From an uncultured Megasphaera sp. (GTDB lineage Bacteria; Bacillota; Negativicutes; Veillonellales; Megasphaeraceae): a stretch of 60,718 nucleotides of DNA. The notes under the pieces are model-generated. The model had not been told where the DNA came from. It did no database searches and saw only the letters and a program-made list of their open reading frames with translations. The position numbers and the translations under genes were made by a program. Numbering within the stretch: position 1 is the first letter of the stretch; every line of letters begins with the position of its first letter. The stretch lies in the NCBI RefSeq assembly GCF_900539295.1, contig NZ_UQBH01000012.1, positions 1 through 60,718 of the forward strand, in the 5' to 3' direction. This document shows positions 23,861 to 32,687 of the stretch, one piece after another.

Positions 23861-25092
23861 AGTGGAGTGCAGAAGCTAAAGTAGGTTTGGTCACCATCAT
23901 TGCCGTCCTCTTATTCAGCGGCGTCGTCATGGGGCTCGCTCATATCGAACTCTTCGGTAAGCCCGGTTTTGTCATCCATACTGAATTTAACGATGCCAAT
24001 GGCCTGCAGAAGGGCAACTCCGTCCGCTATGTCGGCGTCCATGTCGGCAAGGTCGAAAAGGTAACGCCGTCGCGCAACGGCGTCGATGTGACCATGAAAA
24101 TCGATAAGGGGACGGAAATCCCGCGGGATTCGAAAATCGTCATTACGACGGACGGTCTCTTAGGGGAAAAAATCGTCTCCATTTCGCCCGGCTCCGATCG
24201 GGCCCATCTCCTTGCAGACGGTGACTATATCGACGGCAAGCAGGGCAAGACCATGGACGATATGATGGACAGCGCCAGCAAGCTCATGGGCAGTGCCGAT
24301 GAGATGGTCAAGAGCCTCAATGCCGTTATCGGTGACGAAAAGACCCAGGCTGCTATGCGCGGTTCTATCCAGAATATCGATGCCATTACCGGCCGAACCA
24401 GTCAGATGCTCGATGCCAACGCGGCCAATGTCGAAGCCATTACGGCTAACATGGCGGCGGTGACGGCGCAAATGAATGCGTCTATGCAGAATCTCGACGG
24501 TGACGGTGCGACCTCGGCCAATGCCCGGGAAACGGCGGCCAATATAAAATCGATTACCGATCGCTTTGAAAATATCGCCCAGTCTATGGAAAAGATGACG
24601 ACCGACCCCAAGACCCAGGCCAATATCCAGACGACTCTTGATAATACGGCCCAGATAACGACTAAGGTCAATAAAATCCTTGGCGGTTCATCGGACATCA
24701 AAGTAGAAGGTGAGGGCGGACTCTTATATAACACGACCAAGAACGAAACGAGCGGCACTGTAAATTTTAGGGTGTACCGCGGCGATAGCTTTGGCTTGAT
24801 CGGAGCTGAAAATATCGGTAACGGTACGAACCTCAACTTACAGTACGGCCGGCGCAGCGGCATCTATGATTTGAGGGCTGGGCTCATCAACGGCGACCTC
24901 GGTATCGGTGCTGACTTGTTCCACGACGGGCCTTTCCGCCTGTCCCTTGAAGGGTACGATCCCAACGACTGGCGCTATCGCTTGAAAGCTCAGTATCGGC
25001 TGACGTCGGATCTCTACCTTTTCAGCCAGTTCACGCGGCCCATGAGTCGTCGCGATGGCGGCAATTATTATGGCATCAACTATGCTTTTTAG
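23857..25092 (+). CDS. mlaD: MlaD-type MCE protein with C-terminal beta-barrel
   Basis: MCE protein of 411 aa. One membrane anchor (about 9-28) is followed by a single MCE domain (about 37-115, with NGLQKGNSVRYVGVHVG and TTDGLLGEKIVSI), then a long Ala/Asn/Gln/Met-rich helical stretch (about 135-275). The last 120 residues (about 287-411) alternate like antiparallel beta-strands (VNFRVYR, LNLQYGRR, YDLRAGL, FRLSLEGY, YRLKAQYR) and end in Phe, as outer-membrane barrels do. In Veillonella parvula such a MlaD was described as a single-protein bridge between membranes; this protein has the same plan. The lack of mlaA and mlaC here agrees with that. Confidence 0.92.
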   Translation: MKWSAEAKVGLVTIIAVLLFSGVVMGLAHIELFGKPGFVIHTEFNDANGLQKGNSVRYVGVHVGKVEKVTPSRNGVDVTMKIDKGTEIPRDSKIVITTDGLLGEKIVSISPGSDRAHLLADGDYIDGKQGKTMDDMMDSASKLMGSADEMVKSLNAVIGDEKTQAAMRGSIQNIDAITGRTSQMLDANAANVEAITANMAAVTAQMNASMQNLDGDGATSANARETAANIKSITDRFENIAQSMEKMTTDPKTQANIQTTLDNTAQITTKVNKILGGSSDIKVEGEGGLLYNTTKNETSGTVNFRVYRGDSFGLIGAENIGNGTNLNLQYGRRSGIYDLRAGLINGDLGIGADLFHDGPFRLSLEGYDPNDWRYRLKAQYRLTSDLYLFSQFTRPMSRRDGGNYYGINYAF

Positions 25093-25124
25093 CAAATTCT
25101 ATATAAAGAAAACAGGGGGTACCC

Positions 25125-26780
25125 ATGATGAACAACAAACTGTATAAGAAATTGGTCATCGCCATGATGATTACAACCATAAGCACAGTCGCCGTTGCGT
25201 CAGCTGACGATACGACGGCATCGGTCCGTCCTGTCGATTTGTCCCAGGCCGATGAAGTTCAGGCCCGGACTAAAGCGGAAGATAAGGAAATCAAAGCCCA
25301 GCAGGCTCAGCAGAAAAAGGCTGCTAAGGCAGAAGCCAAGGCCAAGGCGAAAGCCGCGGCACAGTCGACGGATATTACGCCTGATGTCCGTGAAGCCCTG
25401 GCTCAGCAGATTGCTGATGATTCGGCCAAGCTTTCTGAAAAAGAAGCGGCAAAGCGGGCTAAGAAACAGGAAGCGGATCCGGTCATCGTCGTCGGCCGTG
25501 TACCGACCAACGGCGTCGTCGACCTGACCCTGCCGAGAACCGTTCAGATGGCCCTCGATTACAACCGCGATATCAAGAACTCCAAGTATTCTCTGCGCAA
25601 GGCTGAATATGCTGTCGATGAAGCCAGAGCTGGCAGAGCCCCCGTCGTCGACTATACCTTCAGCGCCCAGCGGGCAAGATCAGCGGCTGCTTCGTCTAAC
25701 CGTACCAATGCTATTTCAAATGCCTTTGGCAACACCTTGGCCGTGACCATTCCTCTCTATACGGGCGGTAAGGTCGAAGGTAATATCGACGTGGCTAAAT
25801 TGAGCAAGGTTACGGCTCAGGAAGAAATCCTGCGAGTCGAACAGGCGACGAAATATTCTGCTGTCGAAGGCTACTATGCCCTCTTAGCTTATAAAGAACT
25901 GCAGGGCGTCTATCAGGAAGCCGTCACCAACCTCCAGAGCCATTTGAATAACGTCCAGGCTCAGTACAACGTCGGTACGAAAGCCCGCGTCGACGTCCTG
26001 TCGTCAGCCGTTTCCCTGGCCAATGCCAAGACGACTGCCGTTACGGCTGAAAATAATGTGGCTATTTCTGAATCGAACTTAAGCAATATCCTCGGCCTGC
26101 CTTTGCAGACTCAGTTGAATTTGGTCGATCATCAGCTGCCTTTTGATACCTACAATATTTCCCTGCAGGAAGCAACGGACTATGCCATGAAGTACCGTCC
26201 GGAAGTCCTTCAGGCGGCCCTCGCTGTTCAGCAGGCTGAACGCAGTATCTCTATTGCCAATGCCGGGAATAAACCGACCGTCTCCGTTACCGGCGGCAAC
26301 GGCTGGTCTGACGATAACTTCCCCGGATTTGATTCCGACCGCCGCAGCTGGAACATCGGTGCCGGCGTGACCTACAATTTCTATGACGGCGGCGCAACCA
26401 AGGCCAAAGTCAATCAGGCCAAACAGGATCTCTTAGTCGCCCGGGAAACGGAACAGGCTACGCGTGAATCTGTACAGCTGGCCGTTAAACAGGCTTATCT
26501 CAATATCCGCAGCGCGGCTCAGAAAGTCGAAGAAACACAGACCATTGTCGATCAGGCCCGCGAAAATTACCGCATCCAGAATATTCGCTATCAGGCCGGC
26601 GTCGGCATCAACCTGGACGTCCTCGACGCTCAGCTGAGCCTCAATGAAGCCCAGGTCAACCATATCCAGGCACTGTACGATTATAACGTCGGCATTGCCA
26701 AGCTCGAACAGGTCATGGGCGTTGACGTCGAATCGGGCGTCATCCACCCGTCTTTGACCAGGACGACGAATCGAAACTAA
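25125..26780 (+). CDS. tolC: TolC-family outer-membrane efflux protein
   Basis: Outer-membrane channel of 551 aa with a signal peptide (about 1-27). Residues about 45-75 form an unusual Lys/Ala/Gln-rich segment, probably an exposed coiled coil, before two OEP repeats (about 125-330 and 335-540) with TLPRTVQMALDYNRDIK and the later counterpart LQEATDYAMKYRPEV. It follows mlaD by 32 bp with CAGGGGGT ahead, and no inner-membrane pump is adjacent. It may serve general efflux or type I export, or assist the Mla line. Confidence 0.93.
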   Translation: MMNNKLYKKLVIAMMITTISTVAVASADDTTASVRPVDLSQADEVQARTKAEDKEIKAQQAQQKKAAKAEAKAKAKAAAQSTDITPDVREALAQQIADDSAKLSEKEAAKRAKKQEADPVIVVGRVPTNGVVDLTLPRTVQMALDYNRDIKNSKYSLRKAEYAVDEARAGRAPVVDYTFSAQRARSAAASSNRTNAISNAFGNTLAVTIPLYTGGKVEGNIDVAKLSKVTAQEEILRVEQATKYSAVEGYYALLAYKELQGVYQEAVTNLQSHLNNVQAQYNVGTKARVDVLSSAVSLANAKTTAVTAENNVAISESNLSNILGLPLQTQLNLVDHQLPFDTYNISLQEATDYAMKYRPEVLQAALAVQQAERSISIANAGNKPTVSVTGGNGWSDDNFPGFDSDRRSWNIGAGVTYNFYDGGATKAKVNQAKQDLLVARETEQATRESVQLAVKQAYLNIRSAAQKVEETQTIVDQARENYRIQNIRYQAGVGINLDVLDAQLSLNEAQVNHIQALYDYNVGIAKLEQVMGVDVESGVIHPSLTRTTNRN

Positions 26781-26846
26781 GGAAAGCAGGACGATGACAG
26801 GTTTTTAACAATTTTCGGAGAAAATTTCCGATTTGTCATCTATTTC

Positions 26847-26875
26847 TTGATTTTCCTCAATACCATAGGTAGAAT
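26847..26875 (+). promoter_or_regulatory. tamB promoter
   Basis: TTGATT (26847-26852), a 17-bp spacer and TAGAAT (26870-26875). The predicted start near 26882 lies inside the 5' arm of the next hairpin. A TCGGA-N7-TCCGA dyad (26816-26832) lies just upstream. Confidence 0.65.
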
Positions 26876-26911
26876 AAAGAGAGAATTAGAACGTGTAATT
26901 CTCTCTTTTTT
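26876..26911 (+). terminator. Terminator of the mla-tolC operon
   Basis: AAAGAGAGAATTA pairs with TAATTCTCTCTTTTTT around a 7-nt loop. It sits between tolC and tamB and overlaps the tamB transcription start. Confidence 0.85.
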
Positions 26912-26929
26912 CGTATGTGGAGCTTGCTC

Positions 26930-29900
26930 ATGAAGAAAAAATGGATTGCTGCCTGTGGCTTTTCCGCTTTTTTTCTATCTGCAGGCATTGCCCTGTGGAT
27001 GGAAAAACCGGCATTGACCCAAATGGCGGGCAATATGATTACGACAACTGCAAACAGTAAACTGAACGGGACCTTAGGGTTCTCTTCTCTTGATATATCC
27101 CTGACCGGACAGGTAGTTTTGGCCAAACCGGTCATTAAGGATCCCCAGGGACGCATCATCTTTGAAAGCGATGACGTCCGCATCTATGTCAACCCCGGCA
27201 GCATCGTGACGGCGTTGAAAGACGGCGAAATCCTTAAGGCGCTGGATACAGCTGACGTCAACCATCCGGTCCTTCATATGTGGCAGAACAGCGACGGGAC
27301 GTGGAATGTCACGTCGATTCTGAAACAGACTGACAGCACCAGCGATTCCGGCTTTCGCGGCGTCATCAACGTCCATGACGGGACGGTACGGGCACTGCTT
27401 CCCGACAATACCCTCGTCGTCGGCAATGATGTCATGGCCAGCGTTTCCTTTGCCAAGTATCCGTCCATGGCTATCGATGCCGATATGAATGTCGACGGCA
27501 AGAAAATCACGGCTCACGGTTCCTATGCCTCGAGCCGTCAGTATGATTTCGTCGTCAACGCCGAGGCTGTCGACGCCCGCTATGCATCTTTCCTGATTCC
27601 GGCATCGAACGATGTCGTCCTTCGACAAGGGACGGTCAAAAATGCAAAAGTCCGTGTGGCCGACAGCCATAAGGGCTTTTTCATGTCGGGCCAAGCCGAT
27701 TTTGCCGATGGCAAGGTGGATGTAAACGGCATTGATATCGATGATATAAAAGGTCATGCCGACCTTACGACGGACGACGTTACCTTGTCAGGCGTTGAAG
27801 GTCGGGCCAATGGACAGCAGTTCCGCATCGACGGCAAGGTTGTGACCAATGGTGACGTCCCCGTTTTTAATCTTAACGTCGACGTGCCAGGTGCCGACGT
27901 AACGGCCTTTGCCGACTATCTGCCGGACGGCCTTGGCGGGACGGCTTCTTTCAAAGGCGTCGTATGGGGCTCGGCACAGGATGTCAGCGCCAAGGGGACG
28001 GCAGGTCTTCATAATGTTACCTATAACGGCTATACCGTCGATGATGCCTCGGCAAATGTGTCTTACAGCGGTCAGACGGTGACCGTCGATTCACTGACGG
28101 CGCGGGCCTTTGGCGGAGATATCCGCGGCAGGGCTCGATATGATGTAAACTCGGGAGCCTATGAGGCTGATGCCGAGGTGAACGGCCTTGATTTGACGGC
28201 TGTCCCCGATATGCCGGCAGCGGTCCTGGGTACCGTCTCGGCTTCACTTCATGCCGTCGGCAACAGCAATGACAGTTCGATACTGGCAGCGGGAACGGTA
28301 AATGCCGCTAATCTTTCTTATAACGGCCTGGCGGCTGACCGGGCCCGGGCTGATGTGACTTATGACGGTCATATCCTCACCGTCGGCAGCGGCCATGCCG
28401 ATATCGGCAGCGGCAGTATCGACATCAGCGGTACTTACGATGTGGACCAACAGCGGCCGCAGTTTTCCTTTACGGGCCACGACCTGCCCCTCGATATGGC
28501 ATCGCCTCTCTTGTCGATTCCCATGAGCGGGACGGCTGACGCCGCCGGCCATATAGACGGCCAAAACTGGGATTTGGCCTTCAGTGCTCGTGACGGACAG
28601 ATTAAAGGCATGGCCTTTGACAGCATCAACGGGTCTGCCCACGGTCAGGGCAAACACGTCGAAATTCCGGCTCTCTACTGGCGTCGCGGTGAAGGCCTCC
28701 ACACCTTGACCGGTCGTGCCGATCTTGACAGCCGGACTGTCGATGCTTCGCTTACGACGTCCCATATCCGCATTGAACAGCTCCTGCCCCTTGTCGGTAA
28801 AGAAGATTTGCCGCTCACGGGCTGGGCCGATAATACCGTAACTATAAGCGGTACCTTGGACAATCCGTCGGCCGTCGGCTCTTTCCGCTTGACCAGCGGT
28901 TCCTATGCGGGATATCTATATAAAAATATCAGCGCCGATTACCGCTTCGATAAGGAGACAATCTATTTGTCCAACGGCGATATCTCGTCTTATACGGCCT
29001 CGGTGGCCCTGGAAGGCTCTATTGGCGATACGTTGAACCTCGATGTGACCGGGAAGAATATCGACGTGTCCCGCCTGGCTCCCAAGAACCAGACGCCGCG
29101 CAGCGGCTCCTTTGACCTGACGGCTCATATTGGAGGAACTATGTCTGCTCCGACGGCGGCAGGGTCTTTGAAGGCCGCTAATTTAGTCATCAACCACATG
29201 GTGCTCAATGACGTCCGCGGAGACTTTGCCTATTACGACGATATGCTGCGCCTGACAGACCTGCATTTTTCACAGCTTGACGGCAATTACGATGCCAATC
29301 TGCTGTACAATACGAAGACCTCCTTCATTCGCGGCCAGGCGACCGTCGTCAACGGCGATATTGCCGGCCTGCTTAAGGTCGCCGATTTGCCGGTACAGGA
29401 TATTGCCGGTAAACTGAACGGCCAAATCGATGTCAGCGGTACCAGCGATAATCCGACCGTTTCTATGAAGGGGAATATCAGCCAAGGTACTTTTGGCGGC
29501 GAAACCATTGATCCGTCAGATATCGATGTCCGTCTCGAACAGGGCGTCGTCAATATTAATCAGATGGCCCTTAAAATCGGCAACGGCACCTTAGCTGCCA
29601 AGGGTTCCTATGCCCTTCACGGTCCCGTTGCCTTATCGGTGGCAGCAAAACAGTTCCCGTCCAAGGCCTTGATGACTGTCTTAGGCCAGAAAGATTTCAT
29701 CGTCGATGCGCCCATCGACTTTGCAGCTGACCTCAGCGGGACGTCTGACGATATCCAGGCCGACGTATCGGCTCAGCTGGGCAGCGGTACGGCCAACGGG
29801 ATTTCCTTTACCGGCGCCTTTGCCTTGTTCAACATCCGCCAGGGCATGATTACGATCCAGCAGGCCAGCGCCAGCCGTGATCCCTATAAAATCAGTGCCA

Positions 29901-31213
29901 AGGGGACGATTCCGGTCAGTGCCCTTTCCGGAGGCAAGACCGACGAGTCCATGGATGTGGATCTCCAATTGTCCAATACCAGTCTCGATATCCTGACCTT
30001 CTTGACACCTTATGTAACCGAAGCCGACGGCCAGATTCAAGGGGCCGTTAAGGTCGGCGGTACTTTGGCAGCACCCAGGGTTACCGGTGACGTCACGGTC
30101 AAGAACGGGAACATAAAGTTTAAAGATACAGTCTATCCGCTGAGCGATATCAACGCTGATCTGTCCTTCAAGGGAAATAGTGCGGCCCTCAGCGGCAGCG
30201 GCACGATGGATAAGAAGGGCAAGAAGGACCCCGGAAGCATTACCCTCAGCGGCAATGCTTCGTGGAGCGGCCGCAGCCTTGATACCTATTCTTTCTCGGC
30301 TGACTTTGCCGACCTCTATGTGGACAATCCCTATTATAACGGTCCGCTTACGGGCTACATAAACGTCACGCCCGGTGACGGACGGCCGAAGATTGCCGGT
30401 CTCATTGATATCAATAATGCGACCATTGACGTCCCTCTATCCCTCAGCGAAAGCTCGTCGACACCTGACTTGGATCTCGACTTTACCTTGTCCTTAGGGG
30501 ATAAGGTTCGCCTGTATAATGCAGCTCTCTATGACCTCATGGTGACCGGGGCTGTCGTATTCAAGGGCAGCCTGGAACATCCCAATCCGTCGGGACGCTT
30601 TGAAGCTACGCGCGGGTCTGTCCACTACTTGGACACGAACTTCCGCGTTTCTAAGGCCATTGCTGACTTCTCTCGATACGATTCGCTCCTGCCTTATATC
30701 GATGCTGAAGGGATCAGCCGCGTCGGCCAGTACACGGTTATGCTGACCCTGCGCGGCCAGGCCGACAATATGGATCTCATGCTCCGTTCGGATCCGCCGC
30801 TTACGAAGCCGCAGATCGTGTCGCTCATAACCCTGCGCAACGGCAACGGCCGTCCCCAGAGTTCTATCGGTGAAGACGATATGAGCGCCCTTCTCGGCTC
30901 GGGTATCCGCATGACCTTGAACAGTCTCGGCATTACTCAGGAACTGGAAAAAGCATTGTCCTTAGATATGCTGACCGTAACCAACGGATCCCTCGACCTT
31001 AACGATAGAAATACGGATGTCGGCAACAACTACTACAACATTGAAATGGGCAAATACTTGTTCAACGACTTTATGGTCACGGCTGCCTTTGGCCTTAATC
31101 ACGACGACAACCGCTTCGGCATCATGTATGATTTGGGAAGCCGGTTCAGCCTCAGTGCCTGGACGTCGAGTGACAATAACTTTATTGGCGGCATCTATAA
31201 GTATACTTTTTAA
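26930..31213 (+). CDS. tamB: TamB/YtfN-family translocation and assembly protein
   Basis: Very long periplasm-spanning protein of 1427 aa. It has an N-terminal membrane anchor (about 5-25), then about 1000 residues of repeated beta-strand (AsmA/TamB groove) pattern with recurrent GxxxxxG(T/S)Y and DxxG turns, and a C-terminal DUF490 domain (about 1090-1427, with TPDLDLDFTLSLGDKVRLY and LGSGIRMTLNSLG) ending in KYTF. TamB proteins were first tied to outer-membrane protein assembly and are now also linked to phospholipid transport to the outer membrane. The start is placed at 26930, where GGAG lies 8 bp upstream; the ATG at 26915 lacks a ribosome site. No TamA gene is nearby; BamA may be its partner. 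Confidence 0.93.
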   Translation: MKKKWIAACGFSAFFLSAGIALWMEKPALTQMAGNMITTTANSKLNGTLGFSSLDISLTGQVVLAKPVIKDPQGRIIFESDDVRIYVNPGSIVTALKDGEILKALDTADVNHPVLHMWQNSDGTWNVTSILKQTDSTSDSGFRGVINVHDGTVRALLPDNTLVVGNDVMASVSFAKYPSMAIDADMNVDGKKITAHGSYASSRQYDFVVNAEAVDARYASFLIPASNDVVLRQGTVKNAKVRVADSHKGFFMSGQADFADGKVDVNGIDIDDIKGHADLTTDDVTLSGVEGRANGQQFRIDGKVVTNGDVPVFNLNVDVPGADVTAFADYLPDGLGGTASFKGVVWGSAQDVSAKGTAGLHNVTYNGYTVDDASANVSYSGQTVTVDSLTARAFGGDIRGRARYDVNSGAYEADAEVNGLDLTAVPDMPAAVLGTVSASLHAVGNSNDSSILAAGTVNAANLSYNGLAADRARADVTYDGHILTVGSGHADIGSGSIDISGTYDVDQQRPQFSFTGHDLPLDMASPLLSIPMSGTADAAGHIDGQNWDLAFSARDGQIKGMAFDSINGSAHGQGKHVEIPALYWRRGEGLHTLTGRADLDSRTVDASLTTSHIRIEQLLPLVGKEDLPLTGWADNTVTISGTLDNPSAVGSFRLTSGSYAGYLYKNISADYRFDKETIYLSNGDISSYTASVALEGSIGDTLNLDVTGKNIDVSRLAPKNQTPRSGSFDLTAHIGGTMSAPTAAGSLKAANLVINHMVLNDVRGDFAYYDDMLRLTDLHFSQLDGNYDANLLYNTKTSFIRGQATVVNGDIAGLLKVADLPVQDIAGKLNGQIDVSGTSDNPTVSMKGNISQGTFGGETIDPSDIDVRLEQGVVNINQMALKIGNGTLAAKGSYALHGPVALSVAAKQFPSKALMTVLGQKDFIVDAPIDFAADLSGTSDDIQADVSAQLGSGTANGISFTGAFALFNIRQGMITIQQASASRDPYKISAKGTIPVSALSGGKTDESMDVDLQLSNTSLDILTFLTPYVTEADGQIQGAVKVGGTLAAPRVTGDVTVKNGNIKFKDTVYPLSDINADLSFKGNSAALSGSGTMDKKGKKDPGSITLSGNASWSGRSLDTYSFSADFADLYVDNPYYNGPLTGYINVTPGDGRPKIAGLIDINNATIDVPLSLSESSSTPDLDLDFTLSLGDKVRLYNAALYDLMVTGAVVFKGSLEHPNPSGRFEATRGSVHYLDTNFRVSKAIADFSRYDSLLPYIDAEGISRVGQYTVMLTLRGQADNMDLMLRSDPPLTKPQIVSLITLRNGNGRPQSSIGEDDMSALLGSGIRMTLNSLGITQELEKALSLDMLTVTNGSLDLNDRNTDVGNNYYNIEMGKYLFNDFMVTAAFGLNHDDNRFGIMYDLGSRFSLSAWTSSDNNFIGGIYKYTF

Positions 31214-31262
31214 TGGCTTTTTTAAGTCGTCGACTGAATTTGATGAAAGGAGGTGAAAGGCC

Positions 31263-31898
31263 GTGCTGGAAGATTATTTACAGGAACTGCAAAAAATAAA
31301 TTTGTTGAAGCCGGACGAAGAACTGGCTTTGTGGCGGGCTTATAAAGAAAATGGCGATGCTGCTTCCCGCAGCCGCCTCATCGAACAGTATCAGCCACTG
31401 GTATTCAAAGAGGCTATGCGCTGGCACATCCATCAAAATCTCTTGCTCGACGCCCTCCAAGAAGGGACGCTGGGGCTCATTGAGGCCGTGGAACGCTATG
31501 ACCACAGCCGCGGCGTGGCCTTTCCCTTGTTTGCCGTTCATCGCATCCGCGGGGCTATCCTCGACTATTTAAAGCGGGAAGGCGCCGTCAGTGTCATGTC
31601 CCTCGATGCGCCGGACGAGCAGGGCATTACCCTGCAGGATACCTTATGTGACGACAGTCAGGATCCGGTGGAAGCGGCAAGCCGGCAGTTCCTCTTGGAA
31701 AAAGTCAGCGGCGTACTGAACCGCCTGCCTGAAAAAGAACAGGCCGTCGTCGAAGGCGTCTATTTGAAGGATGTCGAGCAGAAACATCTGGCCAAGGCCC
31801 TCGATATCAGCCTGCCCTATGTATATCGCCTGCAAAAGCGGGGCATTCGCCGGGTGCGGGGGATGCTCAGCCGCTTTATTCATGACAGCCGGGATTAG
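31263..31898 (+). CDS. Sigma-70 family RNA polymerase sigma factor
   Basis: Sigma factor of 211 aa of the group 3 size. Region 2 (about 25-105) includes LLLDALQEGTLGLIEAVERYD and the -10 recognition part FPLFAVHRIRGAILDYLKRE. Region 4 (about 150-205) has LPEKEQAVVEGVYLKD and a helix-turn-helix with ALDISLPYVYRLQKR. There is no region 1.1. The start is GTG at 31263 after GGAGGTGAAAGG. It lies 49 bp after tamB and before a membrane protein and bamA, so it may control envelope genes. It is not like flagellar or sporulation operon contexts. Confidence 0.9.
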   Translation: MLEDYLQELQKINLLKPDEELALWRAYKENGDAASRSRLIEQYQPLVFKEAMRWHIHQNLLLDALQEGTLGLIEAVERYDHSRGVAFPLFAVHRIRGAILDYLKREGAVSVMSLDAPDEQGITLQDTLCDDSQDPVEAASRQFLLEKVSGVLNRLPEKEQAVVEGVYLKDVEQKHLAKALDISLPYVYRLQKRGIRRVRGMLSRFIHDSRD

Positions 31899-32064
31899 AT
31901 TTTTTATATTTTCGTAAATTTGGCCTGTTTTTAGGTGAAAAGAATCGGAAAATGCTGTAAAATATAGATTATGGCATATTTTTGCTTTCTTTTGCCGGTA
32001 TAAATTCATATGGCCTCAGCCGATATTATAAGCGTATTCGTTTATACAGAAAGGAGAAGGCTGT

Positions 32065-32670
32065 ATGAAACGCTCCCAAAACGATACCCTTCACCGTGTT
32101 CGGGCTGTTCAGTCCTGGTTGGAAAAGGCGGAAGCATCCTTTGACAAAGAGTCCGAAATCAAGGGCGAACTCAATCTGATGCTGGCTGAAGCGGAGATGA
32201 AAAATCTGCGCCGTCACCACCCCGTCAACAGGCGCCTCTTGCGCCTGGGTGCCATCGTCACGGCCCTTTGTCTGGTGACGGGCGGCTGGTATCTTTTCCA
32301 TCAGCCAAGTCAGGATAACTTGGCACGGCCTGTAGAGGCATCGGTTTATGGAGAACGGCCAAAGCATGAATCAGGTGATGCTGCAGAAATGGCGGCACCG
32401 CCTGCTGAAGCTCTCCAAGGGACTGGCGAAACCGACGGTCCGGATAAGGGAGCCCAGCTCTCTGTTCAAACCTTGCCGCAAACGCCGTCAGATACAGCTT
32501 CTATTGCTGATGACGAACTGGCAGTGCAGTCGGCCGCTCCGGCTGCTGATGACCAAAAAGCGGCATTGCCCGCTGTGCGGGAAGAAAAGGCCGTCCTGTC
32601 GGACAGCCAATTACAAGCTACTGTACAAGAAGCGCGTCATACCCTACGCGGTACCGGTGTGGCAAAATAA
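32065..32670 (+). CDS. Single-pass membrane protein, possible anti-sigma factor
   Basis: Protein of 201 aa that I do not recognise. A charged, helical N-terminal part (about 1-58) precedes one membrane segment (about 60-80, LLRLGAIVTALCLVTGGWYLF), then a Pro/Ala/Gln-rich, poorly ordered segment (about 85-200). Basic residues before the membrane segment (NRRLLR) predict an N-in, C-out topology. This plan and the place between a sigma factor and bamA suit an anti-sigma factor that senses the periplasm; that is inference from topology and neighbours alone. AAAGGAGAAGG precedes the ATG. Confidence 0.75.
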   Translation: MKRSQNDTLHRVRAVQSWLEKAEASFDKESEIKGELNLMLAEAEMKNLRRHHPVNRRLLRLGAIVTALCLVTGGWYLFHQPSQDNLARPVEASVYGERPKHESGDAAEMAAPPAEALQGTGETDGPDKGAQLSVQTLPQTPSDTASIADDELAVQSAAPAADDQKAALPAVREEKAVLSDSQLQATVQEARHTLRGTGVAK

Positions 32671-32687
32671 TTAATGGAGGATTTTTT

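Noticed and set aside
31899..32064. Clear promoter between the sigma-factor gene and the membrane-protein gene
   Set aside because: Only AT-rich sequence with partial -10 matches (TAAAAT, TATAAA) and no matching -35 at proper spacing; nothing firm enough to list.
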